Counted from the stretch's first letter, positions 38,201-47,552 are shown. The stretch: DNA of 64,000 nucleotides from Marisediminicola sp040546025 (GCF_040546025.1 NZ_JBEPNA010000006.1:1-64000); one strand, 5' to 3'. Notes: generated by a model from the letters alone, not told the origin. Made by a program: numbers and translations.

Positions 38201-38854
38201 ATGGACCTGTCCGTGCCGACCTCGCTCGGCGACTCCCGTCTCGTGGTCGATGAGGCGGCGGATGCCCGTGCGGTGCTGTGGCTCGGCCATGGTGCCGGGG
38301 GCGGGATCGGCGCCGCGGATCTCGCCGCGCTGGCATCCAGGCTTCCCCGCCTGGGCATCACGGTGGTGCGGTACGAGCAGCTGTGGCGGGTGGCGGGACG
38401 CAAGGTGGCGCCGCGTCCCGTGGCGCTCGACGCGGCGTGGCTGGAGACGGCACCGCTCGTGGCGGAGCTCGCCGGCGGCCGGCCGATCATCGCCGGTGGG
38501 CGAAGCGCCGGCGCGCGAGTGGCCTGCCGCACGGCATCCGCGGTGCACGCGGTCGGCGTCGTGTGCCTCGCCTTTCCCCTGCATCCGCCCGGCAGACCAG
38601 AGAAGTCCCGGCTCGCCGAACTGCTGCTGCCAAATCTGCCGGTGCTCGTCGTGCAGGGCGACCGAGACACGTTCGGGTCGGCGGCGCTCGTCGCCGACGA
38701 GGTGCGCGGGCAGGCCGGGATCCGAGTGGTCGAAGCTGGCGGCGCCGATCACGGCATGAGAGTGCGCGCGTCGTCGCCGCTCGATGCCGAGGGAGTTGCG
38801 ACCCTCGTGGTCGGAGCGGTGGCCGAGTTCGTCCTGGGGCTGGTGCGAACCTAG
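38201..38854 (+). CDS. Alpha/beta hydrolase, KANL3/Tex30-like
   Basis: 217 residues with an alpha/beta-hydrolase core. It has GHGAGGG near residue 30, the nucleophile elbow GGRSAGARVA (Ser near 101), and Asp in VVQGDRDTFG. The active-site His lies in GGADHGMR. The triad is therefore complete. The short dienelactone-hydrolase-like form matches a set of small uncharacterised hydrolases. The stop shares the CTAG at 38851-38854 with the stop of the convergent HhH gene. Confidence 0.8.
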   Translation: MDLSVPTSLGDSRLVVDEAADARAVLWLGHGAGGGIGAADLAALASRLPRLGITVVRYEQLWRVAGRKVAPRPVALDAAWLETAPLVAELAGGRPIIAGGRSAGARVACRTASAVHAVGVVCLAFPLHPPGRPEKSRLAELLLPNLPVLVVQGDRDTFGSAALVADEVRGQAGIRVVEAGGADHGMRVRASSPLDAEGVATLVVGAVAEFVLGLVRT

Positions 38855-39420
38855 GCCTTCCTCGCCGCGGCCTTCGCAGCCCGCTTCGACTCCCGCACGC
38901 GGGTGAGCGACTCGGGGTCGACAATGTCGGCGACGGAGCGGTACGAGCCCTCCTCGCCGTAGGGTGCGGATGCCTCGCGCCACCCGGGCGGCGTGACCCC
39001 GCGCCGCTTGCCGAGCAGGGCGAGGAAGATCCTCCCCTTCTGCTCGCCGAAACCGGGGAGATTCTTCACGCGGCGGAGGATCTCGGCGCCGTCCGGGGAG
39101 TCCGAGGTCCAGATGGCCGAGGCCTCCCCCTCCCAATCGGCGACGATGACGCGGGCCACTTCCTGCACGCGCCCAGCCATCGATCCGGGGAAGCGGTGCA
39201 CCGCCGGTGTCTGGCGGAAGACCTCGACGAAGGCGTCGGCGTCGTAACCGGCGATGGTCGCCGGATCCAGGGCGCCGATCCGGTCACGGATCTTGGCCGG
39301 GCCCACGAACGCCGTCTCCATCGCAATCTGCTGGTCGAGCAGCATCCCGAGCAGGAGCGCAAACGGGTCGTCGCTGAGCAGGGCGTCGGCCGCGGCGTCT
39401 CCGGTGATGTTGAGAGTCAT
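38851..39420 (-). CDS. HhH-GPD-type base-excision repair protein
   Basis: A 189-residue protein with an all-helical HhH-GPD-like fold: LLGMLLDQQIAMETAF near residue 24 and the hairpin LPGFGEQKGRIFLALLG (about 118-134). A Lys/Arg/Ala-rich tail follows, suited to DNA contact. Family members are annotated as base-excision repair proteins without a known lesion. ATG 39420 (MTLNITGDAA) gives the family-typical N-terminus. It starts near the remnants of the pseudogene at 39470, on the other strand. Confidence 0.8.
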   Translation of the reverse strand: MTLNITGDAAADALLSDDPFALLLGMLLDQQIAMETAFVGPAKIRDRIGALDPATIAGYDADAFVEVFRQTPAVHRFPGSMAGRVQEVARVIVADWEGEASAIWTSDSPDGAEILRRVKNLPGFGEQKGRIFLALLGKRRGVTPPGWREASAPYGEEGSYRSVADIVDPESLTRVRESKRAAKAAARKA

Positions 39421-39469
39421 GTGGCCATTTTGCCACCAGCGGTTCGGATGCCGCCGGCGATATGTCACA

Positions 39470-40222
39470 AGCGTGATCTCGCGGGCGCCCCGCCCGCGAT
39501 GTGGAACGCCACGCGCACCCGGGTCGCAACGGAGGGCTTCGGCGCCCTGTTGCTGTCGAAGCAGGACGCGGGCGGCCAGTGGGCGGGCGGCGCCCACTTT
39601 CCTGCGAGGTTCTTCGGCAGTGCTGAAGCCGACGAGCCCGGGCAGCCGTGGACCGCGACCACGTGGTCACTCAAAGACCTGCGGGAGTGGGGTGGCGCTC
39701 GCGGCATGGTTTGCCGCGCACCGGCTCGCCGACGGAGGCTGGAACTGCGAGGCGGAGGAGGGCGACTCGACGCGCTCGTCGTTCCACTCCACGCTCAATG
39801 CCCTCCGGGGCATCTTGGCCTACGAGCGGATCACGGGTGACGCCTCCCTCCGCGAGGCGCGCCGCGGCGGCGAGGACTACCTGTTGGAACGGCGCCTGAT
39901 GTACCGCGCGACAACCGGCGATCTCGTCGGCGACTTCGTGACACGGTTCGTGTATCCGAACCGCCATCGCTACAGCGCTCTCGCAGCGCTCGACCACTTC
40001 CGCGGCGCCGCCCTGTTCGACGGAACGCCGCCCGATGATCCCCGGCTCGCCGCGGCGGTCGACGTCGTGCGCGCCTCACGGCAACCCGACGGCACGTGGC
40101 GTCAATCTGCTCCACTCGCGGGACGCACCTGGTTCGACATCGACGCCTCCGAAGGCGAGCCGTCCCGCTGGCTCACCCTGATAGGAACCCGCGTGCTCGA
40201 CTGGTGGGACGGGGCGCGCTGA
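39470..40222 (+). pseudogene. Decayed squalene-cyclase-like gene
   Basis: Two reading frames hold pieces of one prenyltransferase/squalene-cyclase-repeat protein. The first (39470 to about 39690) reads RDLAGAPPAMWNATR, then FGALLLSKQDAGGQWAGG and PWTATTWSLKDLREWG. The second (about 39690 to 40222) continues WFAAHRLADGGWNC, then STRSSFHSTLNALRGILAYE and ends TLIGTRVLDWWDGAR. At the junction the frame changes, and about 50-70 residues expected between the pieces are missing. The N-terminus is also short and has no start. The C-terminal part still looks well kept, so decay is recent. Confidence 0.82.
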
Positions 40223-40240
40223 CCGCGGGACTCGTTTGTC

Positions 40241-40384
40241 TCACGTAAAGAGGCTCACCCCACCCGGACCAACCAGCAGTCCGACGACGATGAGCACAAC
40301 ACCCCAGAGAATCTGGCGGCGAAAGAGCGCCACAACACCAGCAATAACGAGGACTACCGCAATGATCCAAAGGATTGTTGCCAT
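40241..40384 (-). CDS. Small two-helix membrane protein with a GPGGVSLF tail
   Basis: A 47-residue protein (MATILWIIAVVLVI...) with two hydrophobic helices (about 3-20 and 25-38) and the conserved ending GPGGVSLFT. Such short proteins are common in related actinobacteria and lack a known function. GGAG lies seven bases before ATG 40384, so this start is preferred over ATG 40402. It is divergent from the aldehyde dehydrogenase gene. The 261-base gap between them is richer in A/T and holds no other gene. Confidence 0.75.
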   Translation of the reverse strand: MATILWIIAVVLVIAGVVALFRRQILWGVVLIVVGLLVGPGGVSLFT

Positions 40385-40645
40385 GGTGTTGCTCCATTTC
40401 ATTGAGCGCCGGCGGGCCATACGCCCACAGCCGCGGTGGGGGGTGTTGAACTGAACGTACTCTCTGATCGGGCTCTGACCACCGTGTTTCATCCGGAAAG
40501 TCGTCGCTCAAGGCATCGGACCTCGATCCGGCATCCGCCTTTGCTGTCAATCTGTCGGCGAACGAGTCAGGCACGGGCGGGCGCGATTTACGATTGCGCA
40601 TCCCGTATTCGGGTCAGAGACCGAAGCTCCCGGATCGGAAAATCG

Positions 40646-42190
40646 ATGACGCTACTCCTCAAGCCCGGCACCGATTGGCACAGTGTCACCGACACTGCCC
40701 GGCGACTCGCGCCGGAAGCCTTCGACAGCGATCGAATCCGCAACCTCATCGGGGGGAGCTGGCGTGCTGTCGGCACCACGGGCGAGCACGTCAGTCCGGT
40801 CGACCAGACACCGATCCTCGGCCCGCCGCGGGTAGACCACGCTACGGCTGTCGCCGCGGTCGCTGACGCGGCCCGCCAGCACCGCGCGTGGGCCGCGGTG
40901 CCCCTCGACGAGAGGGTTGCGAGGGTGAGGTCAGCACTCGATGGGCTGCGTGATAGCCGCGACGCGATCGCGATGCTGCTGGTCTGGGAGATCGGAAAGC
41001 CGTGGAAGATCGCGTGCGCGGACATCGACCGCTGCATCGAGGGCGTCGACTGGTACCTCGGCCAGATCGGGAGGCAGCTCGAGGGCCGGCGCCCGTTGCC
41101 GGGCCCGGTTTCGAACATCGCGTCGTGGAACTACCCGCTGAGCGTTCTGGTGCACGCCGAGCTCGTGCAGATGCTGGCAGGCAATGCTGTCATCGCCAAG
41201 ACCCCCTCACAGGGCGGCTTTCACGCGCTGACGCTGGCGCACGCGATGATGGCGCGTGCCGGCCTCCCGGCCACACTGCTGTCGGGGGTTGGGGGCGAGC
41301 TGGCGGATGCACTCGTCTCCTCATCCAGTCTGGGCGCACTTGCCTTCGTGGGTGGGCGATCGAACGGGCGGGCGGCAGCCCTGACCCTCGCGAACTTCGA
41401 CAAGCGACACATTCTCGAGCAGGAGGGGTTGAACGCCTGGGGTATCTGGGACTACTCGAACTGGGATGAACTCGCACCTCTTCTGCGCAAGGGCTTCGAG
41501 TACGCCAAACAGCGCTGCACGGCGTACCCCCGCTATGTGGTGCAGCGACGACTGTTCCCGACGTTCTTGGAGATGTACCTGTCGGTGATCGGAAACCTTC
41601 GATTCGGGCATCCGCTCGCCGTGGAGGATGCCAGTGACGACTTGCCGGATCTCGAATTCGGCCCCGTGATCCAGAAGGTCAAGGCCACAGAATTGCGCGC
41701 CCAGTACGACGAGGCGATCACAATGGGTGGCATCCCGCTGTATCACGGGGACCTGTCGAAGGGAAAGTTCCTCCCCGGGCAGGACGTCGCCGCCTACGTC
41801 GCGCCGGCGTGCGTGCTCGAGCCCCCGAGGGCATGGTCGCTGCACCACTCGGAGCCATTCGGACCGATCGACTCCATCGTCTTGGTCGACACCGAGGCAG
41901 AATTCATCGCCGCGATGAATGTCTCGAACGGGAGCCTGGTCTCCTCTGTGGCAACGGATGACCGCGCGTTCGCCGCGCGCGTGCGGGAAGAGGTGCACTC
42001 CTTCAAATTCGGCATCAGCCGCCCCCGCTCCCGCGGGGACCGGGACGAGGTATTCGGCGGGCGCGGCGCCTCATGGCGCGGCGCATTCGTCGGCGGGGAC
42101 CTGCTCGTCGACTCGGTCACCGAAGGCGAACGGTCGCTTTTCGGCAACTTCGCGGACGGGTCGCGGTATCCGGATACGCTCGACGACTGA
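40646..42190 (+). CDS. Aldehyde dehydrogenase family protein
   Basis: A 514-residue ALDH-fold protein. The N-terminal coenzyme domain has the Asn of SNIASWNYP, and the Glu region reads HILEQEGLNAWGI, where most relatives have ELGG. The catalytic Cys is in KQRCTAYPRYVV. The C-terminal part carries the SEPFGPIDSIV motif. The altered Glu region suggests a divergent substrate class. Start ATG 40646 with GGAAAA nearby. The substrate cannot be deduced. It lies at the left end of the AT-richer accessory stretch. Confidence 0.82.
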   Translation: MTLLLKPGTDWHSVTDTARRLAPEAFDSDRIRNLIGGSWRAVGTTGEHVSPVDQTPILGPPRVDHATAVAAVADAARQHRAWAAVPLDERVARVRSALDGLRDSRDAIAMLLVWEIGKPWKIACADIDRCIEGVDWYLGQIGRQLEGRRPLPGPVSNIASWNYPLSVLVHAELVQMLAGNAVIAKTPSQGGFHALTLAHAMMARAGLPATLLSGVGGELADALVSSSSLGALAFVGGRSNGRAAALTLANFDKRHILEQEGLNAWGIWDYSNWDELAPLLRKGFEYAKQRCTAYPRYVVQRRLFPTFLEMYLSVIGNLRFGHPLAVEDASDDLPDLEFGPVIQKVKATELRAQYDEAITMGGIPLYHGDLSKGKFLPGQDVAAYVAPACVLEPPRAWSLHHSEPFGPIDSIVLVDTEAEFIAAMNVSNGSLVSSVATDDRAFAARVREEVHSFKFGISRPRSRGDRDEVFGGRGASWRGAFVGGDLLVDSVTEGERSLFGNFADGSRYPDTLDD

Positions 42191-42225
42191 CGGCGGCGCA
42201 GCTTGGTCGTCAGAAGCAGTTCTCT

Positions 42226-42402
42226 TCAGAAATGACTGCCGTCGACCCAACTTTCTCGAACGTTACGTCCCAGGTGGATGCGGCCGTCCCGCTCGGACTG
42301 CTCCATGCGGGTGACGGTGCTGGGGGCTACACCCAGGTTCTCCGCAAGCTCGCGCACGGTCCACCCGACCGCGTGGCGGGTGTCCGCGATTGTTGTCGAC
42401 AA
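42226..42402 (-). CDS. Short HTH protein, like a truncated mobile mystery protein A
   Basis: A 58-residue product from TTG 42402, with AGGAGG six bases further upstream (42409-42414). The centre reads WTVRELAENLGVAPSTVTRM, then EQSERDGRIHLG: a complete XRE-type helix-turn-helix with the EQSE word typical of mobile mystery protein A. After IHLG the similarity ends and the frame stops within 14 residues, where relatives continue for about 80 more. It is either a frameshifted remnant or a mini-repressor. A perfect palindrome lies just upstream. Confidence 0.6.
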   Translation of the reverse strand: MSTTIADTRHAVGWTVRELAENLGVAPSTVTRMEQSERDGRIHLGRNVRESWVDGSHF

Positions 42403-42414
42403 GCTCCACCTCCT

Positions 42415-42438
42415 TTTGTTGCCTTGTAGTGCAACAAA
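42415..42438 (-). promoter_or_regulatory. Palindromic operator candidate upstream of the HTH gene
   Basis: TTTGTTGC (42415-42422) and GCAACAAA (42431-42438) form a perfect 8-base inverted repeat with an 8-base spacer, starting at the edge of the ribosome site of the HTH gene. The position and symmetry suit binding by a dimeric XRE regulator, possibly the product of that gene. Binding is inferred only. Confidence 0.5.
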
Positions 42439-42495
42439 TTTGAGCTCGCCTGGCGATGCCTGATCGAGTCCGTCGTTGGTAGTCGTCGACGCTTC

Positions 42496-42978
42496 TCAAC
42501 CTGCGCGAATCAGGTCTACGACTTCCTGCGCGCTCTCCTCCGGCGAGAGGATAATCTGCATCTGGTTGCCGTCGAGCGCTTGCATCACTGTGACGGCAGC
42601 TTGTATCTTTCCACCGATCTTCATGACGAGTCGCGCCGCGTCTCCGGCTTGTGCCGCCTTGTCCGAGAGTGTGTTGAAGACAACCTCCCCATCCGAGCTA
42701 AACGTCACGTCGACCGCATTCTGTCCCTCAACGGCGGCGACAACGGCATCCTCAACGTTGGCCCGCTCGAAAACGGATGGGAGCACAACGTTGACGCCAT
42801 TGACCGAAACGCACTGAGGGTCCGACACGTCAGTGCACGTCTCCGAGACCGCCAACTCAATCGCGCCCCCGGTGACCGAGGATCCCTCTTCGGCACCATC
42901 CGCGGCGGAACACGCACTCAGCACCAACACGACAAGTGCGATGAGAGAGAGCCAAGGTGTTCGAGAATTCAGGATCAT
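42496..42978 (-). CDS. Small lipoprotein of unknown function
   Basis: 160 residues with a signal peptide and lipobox LSAC (Cys near 23), then an acidic Ser/Gly/Glu linker. The domain that follows has two Cys (SETCTDVSDPQCVSV) that could form a disulfide, and alternating strand-helix segments (VMKIGGKIQAAVTVMQALDG, then MQIILSP). GGAGAAAGG precedes the ATG. No family recognised. It lies inside the accessory stretch. Confidence 0.7.
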   Translation of the reverse strand: MILNSRTPWLSLIALVVLVLSACSAADGAEEGSSVTGGAIELAVSETCTDVSDPQCVSVNGVNVVLPSVFERANVEDAVVAAVEGQNAVDVTFSSDGEVVFNTLSDKAAQAGDAARLVMKIGGKIQAAVTVMQALDGNQMQIILSPEESAQEVVDLIRAG

Positions 42979-43196
42979 CCTTTCTCCGACTCAGGAGTTG
43001 GCTGCGGCACAGCTCCTGCGCCCAACCGTAGCGAAAACGACGGAGACTCACCACTGTCACGAGGAAGCGTGTAGCTGGAGCGCGAGCGATACCTCGTTCC
43101 TATCGCTTTCCGGAGGGCCAACTCGCACGAGGATGTGGTGACCCATCTCACCTGAATCGTCAGCCTGAGCTGAGATCGCACCGCGGCGCGGTGCCG

Positions 43197-43871
43197 CTAC
43201 TCCCGGCCTTCCTCAAGCGGGATGAGCATGGTTCGGAACGGACCGGCAACGGCGTGGAGGCCCCAGATGCGATCGGCGACGCCGTCGATGCCATTGGCAA
43301 GCTGAAGCTGCGGGATGCCACCGGGGATAACAAGTTGACTGACCCGAATGCCCTCACCCTCGAGCGCGTCGTGGATCATTTCACCGTAAGCGCTCTCGGC
43401 CGGAAAGGCGACCGAAGTGCCGGCGAAGTCAGCACGGGCCTTGACCGAAGTTCCACCATTGATCAAGACGACGCTGCCACTACCGGCCTGCCGCATCGCA
43501 GGGAGCACCGCACGCACCGCGTGAATGAGCCCGAGGGCGGAGAACCGCAGTGCCTCCAACGCCAGCTCGGGTGTCATCTCAAGCACCGGCTTCAGGTAGT
43601 CACGCGATGGGAGCGGGCTGTACTGAAGTGCGGTGATGGGCCCGAGCTCTGCTGCGGCACGCGCAAGGGCACCTTCGAGCGACGCCGGCGTGAGGACATC
43701 CGCAGCGTAGCCACTCGCGGTGAAACCGGCAGCCGTGAGCTCCGCCGCCATAGCGTCAAGTTTCGACTGGTTCCGGGAGATCAGCGCTACGGAGAAGCCT
43801 TCGCGCCCGAATCTTCGCGCAACGGCTGCTCCAAGTCCCGGTCCAGCTCCGATGATGGCGATGACGGGCAC
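43197..43871 (-). CDS. SDR-like protein lacking the catalytic Lys
   Basis: A 224-residue SDR-fold protein with the coenzyme loop GAGPGLGAAVA near the N-terminus. Ser/Tyr region: VVLINGGTSVK and then YGEMIHDALE, where the Tyr-x-x-x-Lys motif reads Tyr-x-x-x-Ile. Without that Lys, ordinary SDR chemistry is doubtful. The start is GTG 43871 with AAGGAG six bases before it. It may serve as a NAD(P)-binding protein or have another mechanism. Lies in the accessory stretch; neighbours give no pathway. Confidence 0.68.
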   Translation of the reverse strand: MPVIAIIGAGPGLGAAVARRFGREGFSVALISRNQSKLDAMAAELTAAGFTASGYAADVLTPASLEGALARAAAELGPITALQYSPLPSRDYLKPVLEMTPELALEALRFSALGLIHAVRAVLPAMRQAGSGSVVLINGGTSVKARADFAGTSVAFPAESAYGEMIHDALEGEGIRVSQLVIPGGIPQLQLANGIDGVADRIWGLHAVAGPFRTMLIPLEEGRE

Positions 43872-44008
43872 AATGGTCTCCTTAGTTTGATGATGCTGCG
43901 GCGACTATCGTACAGAGGCTCGGGCTGCCTCCGACCTGCTTGCGCTCGGAGCGCGAGGCTAGACGTTGAAGCGGGAACTCCTGCACGTTCCGTAGCCGAA
44001 TCAGCGGG

Positions 44009-44584
44009 TTAATCCCAGTCGAGATATTCCTCGATGACCATCGCAGTCTCGATAGGGTGCGACATCGGAAACAGATGATTCGCCCCACCGATCGTCGTGA
44101 TGCTCGTGCGCTCGGAGGCTGCGGTCCGGAGCTGTTCTCCGTTCGACGGCGGAGTGAGCTCGTCTTCAGCGGCCTGAATGATCAGCACAGGAATAGCAGG
44201 GGGTAACTCGATTTGCTGCTCCTCGACCCGCAGCAGCACCAGACCGTTCACCCGTTCGGAATATTGCGCGGCGAAGACTCGGGCCACCGTTCCGCCGAAT
44301 CCGTATCCGCCGATCCAGGTGTGAGGAAGGCCGAGGTGATCGATCACCGCGAGAGCCTCTTCCGCTCGCTCGTCCAGTGGTGCCTCAGCGGTGTTGGATC
44401 CGTCGCGGGGGCCGATCCTCACCACGTGGAAGCCCGCTTCGTTCGCGAGGTAGTGGGAAACGGCTCCGAGGCCGTCCGAGTCCAGAAGGAGACCCGAGAT
44501 CAATACCAGCGCAACAGGGCCGCTGCCCTCCTCGACATACGGAACGGCGCGGCCATCCGGCTCGAAAATGCATTGCTGCGTCAC
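44009..44584 (-). CDS. Alpha/beta hydrolase-fold protein with the nucleophile replaced
   Basis: 191 residues with the alpha/beta-hydrolase layout: LVLISGLLLDSDG, GGYGFGGTVARVFA, and the acid and His in AAEDELTPP and GGANHLFPM. At the nucleophile elbow the sequence is G-Y-G-F-G, so the Ser of G-x-S-x-G is Gly. Asp and His remain. It may be a non-catalytic homologue or use another residue. I use GTG 44584 (VTQQCIFEPDG) with GGGGAG eight bases upstream; an earlier start adds 15 residues. Confidence 0.65.
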   Translation of the reverse strand: MTQQCIFEPDGRAVPYVEEGSGPVALVLISGLLLDSDGLGAVSHYLANEAGFHVVRIGPRDGSNTAEAPLDERAEEALAVIDHLGLPHTWIGGYGFGGTVARVFAAQYSERVNGLVLLRVEEQQIELPPAIPVLIIQAAEDELTPPSNGEQLRTAASERTSITTIGGANHLFPMSHPIETAMVIEEYLDWD

Positions 44585-44661
44585 TATCGCTGCTCCCCTG
44601 TGGTCGATCATGCTCGCGTCACTGACCATTCAACACGACCATGAACGCCGCGATCTCCGGG

Positions 44662-45069
44662 CTATTTCTCCAACGTGCACTCTGAGTGCGCCACACAGTC
44701 GGGGCGGATCCCTAGTTGTTGAGCCTGAACTCCTCCGCGTGGGATGCCGCTGTCTCCGTCACGCGGGCTGCAACGGGTGATTGCCGCAATCTGCTCAGCC
44801 ATGCGATCCTCTGCAACATCGAGGTCATGCCGGTCCTGCAGAGTCAGCCAGAATTGCGCCGAGGTGCCGAAGTACTTGGCCAGGCGTGGAGCGGTGTCCG
44901 CGGTGATTCCACGCTTTCCATGCACGATCTCGTTGATGCGGCGCGGCGGCACACCGACGGACACCGCCAGCTTGTTCTGCGTGATTCCGAACCCCTCGAT
45001 GAAGTCCACCATGAGGAATTCGCCTGGGTGAATGGGAACGAGCTTGTCGCTCGCGTTAGTGGTAGTCAA
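44662..45069 (-). CDS. higA: HigA-family antitoxin
   Basis: A 135-residue HTH protein starting TTG 45069, with GGAGG nine bases upstream. It has the HigA/VapI features: PIHPGEFLMVDFIEGFGIT, then VGVPPRRINEIVHGKRGITA (the helix-turn-helix) and SAQFWLTLQDRHDLD. The C-terminal 40 residues are longer than usual and look non-conserved (SGIPRGGVQAQQLGIRPDC). The start overlaps the end of the higB remnant, as in higBA operons where HigB comes first. Its partner is broken, so it may persist as an orphan regulator. Confidence 0.85.
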   Translation of the reverse strand: MTTTNASDKLVPIHPGEFLMVDFIEGFGITQNKLAVSVGVPPRRINEIVHGKRGITADTAPRLAKYFGTSAQFWLTLQDRHDLDVAEDRMAEQIAAITRCSPRDGDSGIPRGGVQAQQLGIRPDCVAHSECTLEK

Positions 45070-45244
45070 CGATCTGAACCTCCTCGGGACCAGCGTCCGT
45101 CCACATGAAGCAGATCCGCCACTGGTCGTTGACCCTGATGCTGTGCTGTCCGGCCCGATCACCCTTCAGGGCCTCGAGTCGGTTGCCGGGTGGCACACCA
45201 CCGATTACAGAACGGAACGCCCTCGAAATGGGCGACCCGACCAA
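45056..45244 (-). pseudogene. higB: Truncated HigB/RelE-type toxin
   Basis: The last 45 residues are intact HigB: VPPGNRLEALKGDRAG, QHSIRVNDQWRICFMW, then DAGPEEVQIVDYH. The first half of the roughly 92-residue family is absent. A possible trace (VWSGRPFRGRSV) lies upstream in another frame. The only in-frame start is a TTG at 45244 without a good ribosome site. The upstream repeat at 45302-45387 lies 57 bases away, so a rearrangement there is possible. The toxin is probably inactive. Confidence 0.72.
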
Positions 45245-45301
45245 ACCTGCGAGCTTAGGGGACGAACCTCGACAGGTGCCACATCGTCATCGCCCGCCGA
45301 T

Positions 45302-45387
45302 GTCGCGAATGACGGAAGTGGGTGCGATTCGGGCGCTCCGAACCCGTGACGGGTACTGATTCCAACGCCAGTTCCGACTTTCGCGAC
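45302..45387. repeat. Diverged relative of the 8820 inverted-repeat element
   Basis: GTCGCGAATGACGGAAG (45302-45318) and TTCCGACTTTCGCGAC (45372-45387) form imperfect inverted ends: 14 of 17 positions match when GTTCCGACTTTCGCGAC is reversed. They share the word with the element at 8820-8936, with one change in the ends (GCCAAA to GCGAAA). Length is 86 against 117 bases. It sits just upstream of the broken higB. The rest of the interval holds no gene. Confidence 0.55.
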
Positions 45388-45448
45388 ACCGTCTGACTGC
45401 GTCATCCGGGCGGCCGGTCTCGAGACGGCTCTGGCGAGCCGCTTGCAG

Positions 45449-46522
<1,074 letters not shown>

Positions 46523-46605
46523 GAGTGTCAAGGGTACCGGGCCGCCGTGCCGCCGGTGTGCGCGTGCGGCTGGCGCGGTGCCGGGATCCGGTCGAGACTG
46601 AAGCG

Positions 46606-47466
46606 GTGCCCGAGCTTCCCGAAGTCCACGCCCTCGCGAGCGACCTGACCGCCCGGCTGCGCGGCCGCACGCTCGACCGGCTCGACATCGTCGCCGTCGC
46701 GGCCCTGAAGACGTTCGACCCGCCCGTCTCGGACCTCGGCGGCCTTGCGCTCGGCGAGGTCAGGCGGCACGGCAAGTTTCTCGATTTTGCGGTCGGCGAC
46801 CTGCACCTCGTGATGCACCTGGCGAGGGCCGGATGGATACGCTGGCGCGAATCTGCGCCGGTGCAGACCGGGCGGCTGGGTAGGGGCCCGCTCGCGGCCC
46901 GGCTCGTGCTGGATGGCGGGTCGGGGTTCGATGTGACCGAGGCCGGCACGAAGAAGAGCCTCGCGATCTACGTCGTGCGCTCCCCCGGCGACGTGCCCGG
47001 CATTGCGCGGCTCGGGCCGGACCCGCTCGAGCCAGGCTTCACGGTCGCCACCCTCGCGGGCATCCTCCAGGCGGCCGGCCGCGCCCAGATCAAGGGGGTG
47101 CTGCGCAACCAGTCGATCATCGCGGGCATCGGCAACGCGTACTCGGACGAGATCCTGCACGCCGCGCGGATGTCGCCGTTCAAGCCCGCCACCATGTCGG
47201 CCGAGGAGACAGTGCGGCTGTTCGACGCGATGCAGGGCACCCTGCGGGAGGCGATCGCACGGGCGGACGGGGTCGCGGCATCCGAGTTGAAGAAGGAGAA
47301 GAAGTCGGGGCTGCGCGTGCACGGCCGCACCGGCGAGGCCTGCCCGGTGTGCGGCGACACCGTGCGGCAGGTGATCTTCGCCGACTCGACCCTGCAGTAT
47401 TGCCCGACCTGCCAGACCGGCGGGAAGCCGCTCGCTGACCGGGTGCTGTCGCGGCTGCTCAAGTAG
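46606..47466 (+). CDS. Fpg/Nei-family DNA glycosylase
   Basis: A 286-residue bifunctional glycosylase/lyase. The N-terminus is PELPEV after the initiator, so Pro is the catalytic residue; for this reason the start must be GTG 46606. H2TH region reads GNAYSDEILHAARMSP (about 179-194), and the zinc finger is CPVCGDTVRQ, then CPTCQT. All four Cys are present. The family removes oxidised bases; whether it is the MutM or Nei branch is not clear from this sequence. Confidence 0.9.
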   Translation: MPELPEVHALASDLTARLRGRTLDRLDIVAVAALKTFDPPVSDLGGLALGEVRRHGKFLDFAVGDLHLVMHLARAGWIRWRESAPVQTGRLGRGPLAARLVLDGGSGFDVTEAGTKKSLAIYVVRSPGDVPGIARLGPDPLEPGFTVATLAGILQAAGRAQIKGVLRNQSIIAGIGNAYSDEILHAARMSPFKPATMSAEETVRLFDAMQGTLREAIARADGVAASELKKEKKSGLRVHGRTGEACPVCGDTVRQVIFADSTLQYCPTCQTGGKPLADRVLSRLLK

Positions 47467-47552
47467 CGGCTCGCAGCTGGCGCATGGAGGGGATGCCGGC
47501 TGATGAGGCGCGCCTGCCGCTGGGCGTCGGAGGACCGTGAGAGCATCGAGCC

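Noticed and set aside
42975..43181. 68-residue reading frame on the minus strand between the lipoprotein and SDR-like genes
   Set aside because: No ribosome site, low-complexity Arg/Ser composition and no family resemblance.
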